Below, piece after piece: positions 57,849 through 64,000 of a DNA stretch of 64,000 nucleotides. The notes beneath the pieces are model-generated. The model saw only the letters and a list, made by a program, of their open reading frames with translations, ran no database searches and had not been told where the DNA came from. The stretch covers positions 82,385 to 146,384 of the forward strand of contig NZ_ML660095.1 in assembly GCF_007004655.1 (NCBI RefSeq). Direction: 5' to 3'. This DNA is from Exilibacterium tricleocarpae (GTDB lineage: Bacteria; Pseudomonadota; Gammaproteobacteria; Pseudomonadales; Cellvibrionaceae). Both the position numbers and the translations under genes were made by a program. Each line of letters starts with the position of its first letter. Positions within the stretch are counted from its first letter, which is position 1.

Positions 57849-59099
57849 GTGAGATTATCTATATATGAATTAAGAGAAAAAATATCCCGTGCATCAATTG
57901 TGCTCGGTATATTTTCTTTACTATTTTTCTTCTCCAGCGCCTCAAGTTCAAACCCGTCCGGTGGTGGAATTTATCCGGACTACAATTCAAACCCCATCCC
58001 CGCGGATATTACGGATATGAGCAGCACCGCCGCCCGGTTGGCCTCGCGTATTACTTTGGGGTGGAATCTGGGCAACAGCCTGGAGGCCATCGGTGGTGAG
58101 ACGGCTTGGGGTAATCCGCGTACCACGCGGCAACTTATTCAGCTGGTAAAGTCCAGCGGCTTCGATTCTATTCGACTGCCTGTATCCTGGGATCAGTATG
58201 CGGACCAGGCGACAGCAGAGATTGACCGAGGGTGGATGAACCGTGTGACGGAGGTTGCGCAGTGGTGCCTCGATAGCGATATGACCGTGCTATTGAACAT
58301 TCACTGGGATGGCGGCTGGCTGGAGCAAAACGTTTATGCCGATGCGCAAGAGCTGGTGAATGCTAAACAGAAAGCTTTGTGGCAACAAATAGCAACTCAC
58401 TTTCGCGATTTTGATGAGCGCCTGATGTTCGCCGGTTCAAACGAGCCCGCCGTAGAGGATGCCTCAGGGATGGGTGTTCTGCTTTCCTATCATCAGACGT
58501 TTATCGATGCCGTACGCGCAACGGGTGGTAAGAATGCCTATCGCATTTTAGTCGTACAAGGGCCAACCACAGATATAGAAAAAACCCATCAATTTATGCG
58601 TACTTTACCTGAGGACACGGTAGCAGATCGACTGATGGTGGAGGTGCATTTTTACACCCCTTACCAGTTTGCCTTGATGTTGAAAGATGAGCCCTGGGGC
58701 AACCAGTTTTTCTATTGGGGTGCCGGAAATCACTCACAAACCGATACCGCCCACAATCCGACAGGGGGTGAAGAGGCGCGGGTGGATCAGTTGTTCGGGC
58801 TGATGAAAACCCGGTTTGCAGACCGGGGGATACCCGTGGTGCTCGGAGAGTATGCGGCGATAAACCGTTTTGGCCAGTTGTCCGGAGACAACCTTCAGCG
58901 ACATATTCAATCCCGCGCTTACTGGCACAGGTATATCACGCAGTCCGCCCTGGCAAATGGACTTTTGCCTTACTACTGGGACAATGGAAGCAATGATAAA
59001 CACTCCTCAGGTATCTTTGACCGCGATACCAACACCGTGTTCGATATTGAAACGCTGAACGCGCTCAACCAAGGGGTGGGGCGTCAGGCTGGGCCCTGA
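57849..59099 (+). CDS. GH5 endo-beta-glucanase (subfamily 4-like, probable xyloglucanase)
   Basis: Secreted endoglucanase of 416 residues. The GTG at 57849 is chosen for AAGGA eight bases upstream; the frame extends seven codons further to a TTG. A signal peptide (IVLGIFSLLFFFSSASSS) is followed by the GH5 barrel: ITLGWNLGNSLEAIGGETAWGN, FDSIRLPVSW, the acid/base Glu in FAGSNEPA, VEVHFYTPYQF, and the nucleophile Glu in PVVLGEYAA. The GNSLEA and TAWGNP elements are typical of subfamily 4, many of which cut xyloglucan. It lies 201 bases after the receptor gene. Confidence 0.9.
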   Translation: MRLSIYELREKISRASIVLGIFSLLFFFSSASSSNPSGGGIYPDYNSNPIPADITDMSSTAARLASRITLGWNLGNSLEAIGGETAWGNPRTTRQLIQLVKSSGFDSIRLPVSWDQYADQATAEIDRGWMNRVTEVAQWCLDSDMTVLLNIHWDGGWLEQNVYADAQELVNAKQKALWQQIATHFRDFDERLMFAGSNEPAVEDASGMGVLLSYHQTFIDAVRATGGKNAYRILVVQGPTTDIEKTHQFMRTLPEDTVADRLMVEVHFYTPYQFALMLKDEPWGNQFFYWGAGNHSQTDTAHNPTGGEEARVDQLFGLMKTRFADRGIPVVLGEYAAINRFGQLSGDNLQRHIQSRAYWHRYITQSALANGLLPYYWDNGSNDKHSSGIFDRDTNTVFDIETLNALNQGVGRQAGP

Positions 59100-59140
59100 C
59101 CGGACTGGAGGTGCTAGCACGCTATATATCCGGTGCCCCC

Positions 59141-59851
59141 TCAATGCCCATCATCAACCTCACGATTGTCCTTAAACGTGCGCCAGCCGCTGATCATGGA
59201 GCTGACCAGCGACTGGCGTGACATAATATCCTCTCGAATCGCCACATACACATGCACGATAATAAAACAGATAATGTACCACATCACCAGGCGGTGCCAG
59301 GTATGCACATCCTGGCTCTGGCCGAACAGGGGTATCACCCAGCTGCTGAACCACTCGTACTGCCAGCTGCCCATACCGGTGCCTTCACCGTAGAGTGCGA
59401 AGCCGGTAACAATCATAAACACCGTGCCCCAGACCAGCATCAGGTGCATGGTCAATACCGCCAGCGGATTGTGGCCGGTGTATTTGCGTGGTTCTTTGGT
59501 AACGAAGGAGTACCATTTTATTTCGTGCCAGACGCCTCCCCACCAGCTGCGGTTGAACAGCGGCAGCATAAATATCTGCCGGGCGTGTTCGTTGCCGACC
59601 AGCGCCCAGTAGATGCGAAACAAAAACCCGATGGCAAAAATATAACCGGCGGCAAAATGGGCAAAGCGAATATAGCCCATTAAAAAATTCTCGCTCGCCT
59701 CACCCGGCACGCTCGGCAGCGGCTTGCCGATAAAATATCCGGTAATGCACAAAACGGTAATCGACAGGGCGTTGACCCAGTGCCAGAGGCGCACCGGTGC
59801 CTCGTAAACATAGACGGCGGGTTCGGATTTCAATACGGCTTTGCTGGTCAT
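59141..59851 (-). CDS. hyaC: Ni/Fe-hydrogenase b-type cytochrome subunit
   Basis: Integral membrane cytochrome b of 236 residues that passes electrons from the hydrogenase to the quinone pool. The ATG at 59851 has GGAGAA upstream. Four membrane segments are visible, with candidate haem-ligand histidines in RLWHWVNALSITVL, IRFAHFAAGYIFAIGF, LAVLTMHLMLVWG and DVHTWHRLVMWYIICFIIVH. The length is that of HyaC/HupC. It is third in the hyaA-hyaB-hyaC order, 59 bases after hyaB. Confidence 0.94.
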   Translation of the reverse strand: MTSKAVLKSEPAVYVYEAPVRLWHWVNALSITVLCITGYFIGKPLPSVPGEASENFLMGYIRFAHFAAGYIFAIGFLFRIYWALVGNEHARQIFMLPLFNRSWWGGVWHEIKWYSFVTKEPRKYTGHNPLAVLTMHLMLVWGTVFMIVTGFALYGEGTGMGSWQYEWFSSWVIPLFGQSQDVHTWHRLVMWYIICFIIVHVYVAIREDIMSRQSLVSSMISGWRTFKDNREVDDGH

Positions 59852-59910
59852 CTGCGATTCTCCTCTACACCGGGCGGCGGGCCCGCAGCCCGCGCCGATG
59901 GTATCGACTG

Positions 59911-61725
59911 TCAACGAACTTTTACCTCGCACAACTGTTCACCGTCGTCACTCATTACATGCGTGGCGCAGGCGAGGCAGGGATCGAAACTGTGCAGGTT
60001 GCGCAGAATCTCCACCGGTTCGTCGGGCCGTTCCATGGGCGTGTCCAGCAGGCTGGCCTCGAAAGCGCCGATATTGCCGGCGGGGTCGCGCGGCGAACCG
60101 TTCCACGTGGTAGGCACCACACACTGGTAGTTTTCGATACGGCCGTCCTTGATTTTTATCCAGTGTCCAAGTCCACCGCGCGGCGCTGCCACCGTGCCCA
60201 CCCCTTTGGCCTCGGCCGGCCAGCTCGACGGGTCCCACTTTTCCATATTCGCCGTATTCAGGTCGCCGGCCTTGATATTGCCCATCAACTCGTTCCAGTC
60301 GTCGACCATCATATCGGCGCAGTATTGCGCCTCCAGCGCCCTGGCCAGGGTTCTGCCGATGGTCGACTGCAATACCGTTTTGGCGCCTGCCTCGGTGCCG
60401 GCCAGTTGGTTAAAGGTGGCGACACTGCGCTGCACCTGTTCCTGGATATATTCCACGCCCTGCGCGTAGGCGAGCGTATAGCGCGACAGCGGACCCACTT
60501 CGACAGCATGGCCGCGCCAGCGCGGCGCTTTGATCCAGGAATATTTCGCCTCCTCGTCCACTTGTTTGATATCGGTGGAAGTGCCTTTTGCCTTGGGTCC
60601 CAGTGTGTAATTCGGCTCGGTCACACCGTCCCAGGGGTGCAGGCCGGCGTTCTCGTCGGGGTAGCTATACCAGGAGTGGGAAACAAATTCCTGCACCTGC
60701 TCTGGATCGCGCGGATCCACCGGCATGATTTCATCCCAGTTGCCGTTGAGTATCACACCGCCCGGCAGCTGGTCGGTGGATTTGTCGTAGTTCACTTTCG
60801 GATAGGCGCCGTAGTCCATCACATTCTTGGCGCCGTGGCCGCCGCCGTAGAGCCAGTTTTTGTAGAAGCTGGCAATGGCGATGACATCGGGGACATAGAC
60901 GTTATTACAGAAGTCCACCATCTCCTGAATGCGCGACATCACAAAGTTGAGCCGCTCCATATTCAGTGGCGCCCCCGCGGCCAGTGCGTCGTCCATATTG
61001 ATAGCGCAGGGCACGCCGCCGACCAGGTAGTTGGGGTGCGGGTTCTTGCCGCCAAACACGGTATGTACTTTGACGAAGTCTTTTTGTAAATCCAGCGCCT
61101 CCAGATAATGAGCGACCGCCATCAGGTCCGCCTCCGGTGACAGTTTGTAGGCGGGGTTGTCCCAGTAACCGTTTTTAAACGGCCCCAACTGGCCCGACTC
61201 GATAAACTTGCGAATCCGGGTTTGAATATCGCGAAAATAACCCGGGCTCGACAGCGGGTGCCGGGGTGAAACCGACTGCTGCAGCATGGAGGTGGCCTTG
61301 GGGTCGGCCTTGAGGGTGTTGACCGGATTGACCCAGTCCAGCGCGTGCAGGTGGTAGAAGTGCACCACGTGATCGTGCACCTGCAGTGTCTTGGCCATTA
61401 TCTCGCGGATCAGGTGGGCGTTGGGGGGGATTCTGATAGCCAGCGCATCCTCCACCGCGCGCACCGAGGCCAGCGCGTGACAGCCGGTGCAAACGCCGCA
61501 GATGCGCTCGACAAAAGCCCAGGCATCGCGCGGATCGCGGCCTTTGAGTATGACTTCGAGACCGCGCCACATGGTGCCGGTGGATACCGCGTTGCGGATG
61601 ACATTGTTATCGTCGACATTGACCTCGCAACGCAGATGCCCCTCGATGCGGGTGATCGGGTCCACCACCACCCGGCGGCCGCCGCTGTCGAGGGTAAAGC
61701 CGTTTGGCGTATTGGTAATACTCAT
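59911..61725 (-). CDS. hyaB: [NiFe]-hydrogenase large subunit
   Basis: Catalytic subunit of 604 residues of a membrane-bound uptake hydrogenase. Both nickel-binding motifs are present: [15 protein letters not shown] near the N terminus and DPCLACATH near the C terminus. The 15 residues after that His ([15 protein letters not shown]) are the tail removed by the HyaD protease once nickel is in. The N-terminal signature [10 protein letters not shown] is also typical. The start ATG at 61725 overlaps the hyaA stop (ATGA). Confidence 0.96.
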   Translation of the reverse strand: MSITNTPNGFTLDSGGRRVVVDPITRIEGHLRCEVNVDDNNVIRNAVSTGTMWRGLEVILKGRDPRDAWAFVERICGVCTGCHALASVRAVEDALAIRIPPNAHLIREIMAKTLQVHDHVVHFYHLHALDWVNPVNTLKADPKATSMLQQSVSPRHPLSSPGYFRDIQTRIRKFIESGQLGPFKNGYWDNPAYKLSPEADLMAVAHYLEALDLQKDFVKVHTVFGGKNPHPNYLVGGVPCAINMDDALAAGAPLNMERLNFVMSRIQEMVDFCNNVYVPDVIAIASFYKNWLYGGGHGAKNVMDYGAYPKVNYDKSTDQLPGGVILNGNWDEIMPVDPRDPEQVQEFVSHSWYSYPDENAGLHPWDGVTEPNYTLGPKAKGTSTDIKQVDEEAKYSWIKAPRWRGHAVEVGPLSRYTLAYAQGVEYIQEQVQRSVATFNQLAGTEAGAKTVLQSTIGRTLARALEAQYCADMMVDDWNELMGNIKAGDLNTANMEKWDPSSWPAEAKGVGTVAAPRGGLGHWIKIKDGRIENYQCVVPTTWNGSPRDPAGNIGAFEASLLDTPMERPDEPVEILRNLHSFDPCLACATHVMSDDGEQLCEVKVR

Positions 61726-62795
61726 GGGTTCCGGTCTCCTTTCTGCATGGCGCGCTTGACCGCGCTGGCGGCGATATGGGCGGCTGTGGCGGCACCGACA
61801 ACGGCGGCAGCGGTGGCACCCACCTGATCGGCATTGCGCTCAACACCGAATTGCTTGATATCGGTCAGCCGCGCATACCACGAGCCCTTGTCCCAGAAGC
61901 CGTCCTCGGAACAGCCGATGCAGCCGTGACCCGCCTGGATCGGAAATGAAGTGCCTTCGTTCCAGCGAATGGTGGAGCAGGCGTTATAGGTGGTCGGCCC
62001 TTTACAGCCCACCTTGTACAGGCAGTAGCCTTTGCGGGCGCCCTCGTCGTCCCAGTCTTCGACAAACTGCCCGGCATCGAAATGCGGCCGGCGATAGCAT
62101 TTGTCGTGAATGCGCTGGCTGTAAAACATTTTCGGCCGCCCCTGGCGATCCAGTTGCGGCAGCCGGTCGAAGGTCACCATATAAGTGATCACACCGGTCA
62201 TCACCTCGGCGATCGGCGGGCAGCCGGGCACTTTGATAATCGGCTTGCCGTGCACCACCTTGTGTACCGGTGTGGCGCGGGTCGGGTTGGGTTTGGCGGC
62301 CTGTACACAGCCGTAGGAGGCGCAGGAGCCCCAGGAAACAATCGCCTTGCAGTGTTTCGCCGCATGGGTGAGCTGCTCCAGAAAAGGCTTGCCACCGATA
62401 ATGCAGGACATACCCTCCTGGTTCAGTGGCGGATTGCCCTCCACCGCCAGCAGAAAATTGCCGTCGTATTTTTCGATGGTCTCCTCGATAATCGCCTCGG
62501 CCTGAACACCGGATGCCGCCATCACCAGGCTGTCGTAGTCCAGTGACACCATGGAGAGAATGACGTCTTTGGCCAAGGGGTGGGCCGAACGGATAAACGA
62601 CTCGGAGCAACAGGTGCATTCCAGGCCGTGCAGCCAGATGACCGGGATGCGCGGTTTGGTTTCCATAGCCTCGGCAATCCTGGGTGCGAAGGCGGGGCCG
62701 AGCCCCAGGGCCGCCGCCGTCAGGCTGCAGTATTTCATAAAGCTGCGCCGCGTGATGCCCTGCCGCCGCATTACCTCATAAAAGGTTTCGGTCAT
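61722..62795 (-). CDS. hyaA: [NiFe]-hydrogenase small subunit
   Basis: Iron-sulfur subunit of 357 residues, exported by the Tat route. The twin-arginine motif [11 protein letters not shown] is near residue 15. Cluster-binding cysteines are seen in [30 protein letters not shown] and [15 protein letters not shown]-terminal membrane anchor ([20 protein letters not shown]) follows. It leads the hyaA-hyaB-hyaC operon behind a candidate sigma-54 promoter. Confidence 0.96.
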   Translation of the reverse strand: MTETFYEVMRRQGITRRSFMKYCSLTAAALGLGPAFAPRIAEAMETKPRIPVIWLHGLECTCCSESFIRSAHPLAKDVILSMVSLDYDSLVMAASGVQAEAIIEETIEKYDGNFLLAVEGNPPLNQEGMSCIIGGKPFLEQLTHAAKHCKAIVSWGSCASYGCVQAAKPNPTRATPVHKVVHGKPIIKVPGCPPIAEVMTGVITYMVTFDRLPQLDRQGRPKMFYSQRIHDKCYRRPHFDAGQFVEDWDDEGARKGYCLYKVGCKGPTTYNACSTIRWNEGTSFPIQAGHGCIGCSEDGFWDKGSWYARLTDIKQFGVERNADQVGATAAAVVGAATAAHIAASAVKRAMQKGDRNP

Positions 62796-63160
62796 CAGAA
62801 TTTCCTCCCCGTGGTCTTCAGTCGGCTGCGGGGCTTAGCCGCACCCTAGCTGCGCAAGGAAACGCGAATATCGTGCCAACCTGAAAACCCGCTATCTTGG
62901 CGAATAGGAGCATTGGCAAGGCACTGAATTGATAAGATATTTTCCAGTTTGCCTTTCATTCTGGTAAATAGCTTTTCATTTTTGCTTGCATCGACCGGCA
63001 AGTCTTGCCAGAATGGCCGCAAAGAAACTATCCGCAATCGGTTACTTTTTTTTCAGCGAACCGGCCCTGGCCGGACAAAAAACCAGCCGGCGATAGCAAG
63101 CACCATCGATAGTAAGCACCAGCAATAACAAGAATAAACAGTGGTCAACGGAACCCTGTT
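62796..63160. other. Divergent control region of the hydrogenase genes
   Basis: 365 bases between hyaA (-) and hyaD (+), without a gene. Besides the sigma-54-like site at 62864-62879 it holds a 13-base palindrome GGCAAG-T-CTTGCC (62997-63009), which could bind an enhancer-type regulator. Confidence 0.5.
62864..62879 (-). promoter_or_regulatory. Candidate sigma-54 promoter of hyaA
   Basis: On the minus strand the sequence reads TTGGCACGATATTCGC. This has GG at -24 and GC at -12 with exactly ten bases between, and TTGGCAC matches the -24 consensus; the -12 element is weaker (TCGC for TTGC). It points toward hyaA, about 70 bases from its start. Uptake hydrogenase operons are often under sigma-54 with an NtrC-type activator. 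Confidence 0.6.
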
Positions 63161-63862
63161 ATGGCGATGAAACAGACAGATGTCCTGATCCTCGGTATCG
63201 GCAACCTGTTGTGGGCCGACGAGGGCTTTGGTGTGCGCGCCGTCGAGGCGCTCAACCGGTACTACCACTTTCCCCAAAATGTGCGGCTGATGGACGGCGG
63301 CACTCAAGGTATTTACCTGGTCCCCTATGTACAGCAGGCCGACGTGCTGATTGTTTTCGATGCCGTCGACTACGGCCTGGCGCCCGGTACCCTCAAAATT
63401 GTGCGCGACGGCGAAGTGCCTAAATTTATGGGCGCCAAAAAAATGAGCCTGCACCAGACCGGTTTCCAGGAAGTGCTGGCGATGGCGGAGCTGCTGGGTG
63501 ACTACCCGCAAAAACTGTTGCTGATCGGCGTGCAGCCGGTGGAGCTGGAAGACTACGGCGGCAGCCTGCGGGCGCCGGTTAAAGCCTGCATCGAGCCCGC
63601 TCTTGATATCGCCCTCGAGTTTCTCCGCGATCTCGGCATTGTCGCCGCCGAGCGCAGGCAACCCCTCGACAGCGCCGGCGAACTGGCGCCTGCGAGCCTG
63701 GCCATCACATCCTATGAGACCCAGCGCCCTGACGACAGCGAGGCCTGCCGCAGCGGTGATGCGCGCATTCTGCAGTCGCCGGCTTTTCATTTCGAGCCCA
63801 AGTCGGTAACGGCGGAACCGCTTAACCTGAGCGTGGATATCGATCAGCGGGGGCGGGGCTGA
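63161..63862 (+). CDS. hyaD: Hydrogenase maturation protease
   Basis: Endopeptidase of 233 residues that trims the C-terminal tail of the large subunit after nickel insertion. Conserved features: LILGIGNLLWADEGFGVRAV with the nickel-sensing Glu, LMDGGTQGIYLVPY with the Asp, and SLHQTGFQEVLAMAELL with the His. The first ~165 residues match HyaD/HupD; the last ~65 (after LGIVAAERR) are an unusual extension of low complexity. It is divergent from hyaABC and overlaps the next gene by one base (TGATG). Confidence 0.93.
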   Translation: MAMKQTDVLILGIGNLLWADEGFGVRAVEALNRYYHFPQNVRLMDGGTQGIYLVPYVQQADVLIVFDAVDYGLAPGTLKIVRDGEVPKFMGAKKMSLHQTGFQEVLAMAELLGDYPQKLLLIGVQPVELEDYGGSLRAPVKACIEPALDIALEFLRDLGIVAAERRQPLDSAGELAPASLAITSYETQRPDDSEACRSGDARILQSPAFHFEPKSVTAEPLNLSVDIDQRGRG

Positions 63863-64000
63863 TGTGTATCGGCACGCCCATGCAAGTGGTTTCCTGTGCG
63901 GCGCAGACGGCGCTCTGCGAACTCGACGGCAGCCGCGAGCAGGTGGATATAACGCTGGTCGGTGCCCAGCCGGCCGGCACCTGGCTGCTGGTATTTCTCG
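63862..64000 (+). CDS. HypC/HupF-type hydrogenase chaperone (partial)
   Basis: The frame from the ATG at 63862 begins MCIGTPMQVVSC, the HypC family start with the essential Cys2, and runs off the window end after 46 codons (ending TWLLVFL). HypC-type chaperones hold the large subunit and deliver the Fe(CN)2CO unit. It follows hyaD with a TGATG overlap, so it may be the HupF/HyaD-linked paralog rather than HypC itself. Incomplete. Confidence 0.85.
   Translation, partial: MCIGTPMQVVSCAAQTALCELDGSREQVDITLVGAQPAGTWLLVFL

Noticed and set aside
59797-61089. 430-codon plus-strand frame
   Set aside because: It is antisense to the hydrogenase large subunit, which has all expected metal-binding motifs.

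Overview
The window reads as the chromosome of a polysaccharide-degrading gammaproteobacterium. The closest fit I can name is the Cellvibrionales (Cellvibrio/Saccharophagus/Teredinibacter relatives). Three things point there: the E. coli-like order nudF-yqiB-cpdA-yqiA-parE next to tolC, a xyloglucan-type utilization locus with a PA14-containing GH31 enzyme, and FG-GAP and cadherin-repeat surface proteins. This placement is an inference from gene content; no rRNA or tRNA gene was seen.

Layout. 1-300 is a poly-G contig edge and hairpin-rich DNA. 301-5298 holds tolC (-), an AraC-type regulator (-), a divergent GMC oxidoreductase and a MAPEG membrane protein. 5373-5810 is a near-symmetrical repeat element made of two perfect 30-bp-arm hairpins inside a third inverted repeat. 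A TPP riboswitch (about 5889-6026) follows and leads thiD-thiC. The housekeeping run nudF-yqiB-cpdA-yqiA-parE extends to 13810. A copper module, copA with a MerR-type 19-bp-spacer promoter and then cueR, ends at 17065.

17066-45000 is accessory DNA that looks AT-richer, with many broken genes. It holds an IS3-type transposase remnant, an OmpA-like protein, three response regulators with altered receiver sites and no kinase in sight, a 1458-residue cadherin/FG-GAP/RTX adhesin, an ibrA-ibrB-like pair, two tandem RCC1-repeat exported proteins, and a complete type 1 secretion operon (TolC-, HlyB- and HlyD-type). The adhesin and the secretion operon lie in two decayed copies of the same ancestral locus, about 10 kb apart in direct orientation. 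One copy kept the adhesin and lost the secretion genes; the other kept the secretion genes and has only 34 codons of the adhesin. Together they could make one working system. Further on are an FG-GAP lipoprotein, a DUF3592 protein, a group II intron reverse-transcriptase fragment, a membrane protein and an AbiE-type toxin-antitoxin pair.

45257-59099 is a carbohydrate utilization locus. The minus strand carries a GH31 alpha-xylosidase of the Xyl31A type, a GH31 pseudogene missing its catalytic core, and a GH3 beta-glucosidase. The plus strand carries a membrane-spanning AraC-type regulator, a TonB-dependent receptor and a GH5 endoglucanase of subfamily 4 type. The set fits outer-surface cleavage of xyloglucan, import of oligosaccharides and stepwise removal of xylose and glucose. 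59141-64000 is an uptake [NiFe]-hydrogenase cluster: hyaA-hyaB-hyaC on the minus strand behind a candidate sigma-54 promoter, and divergently hyaD and a partial hypC-type chaperone gene running off the window end.
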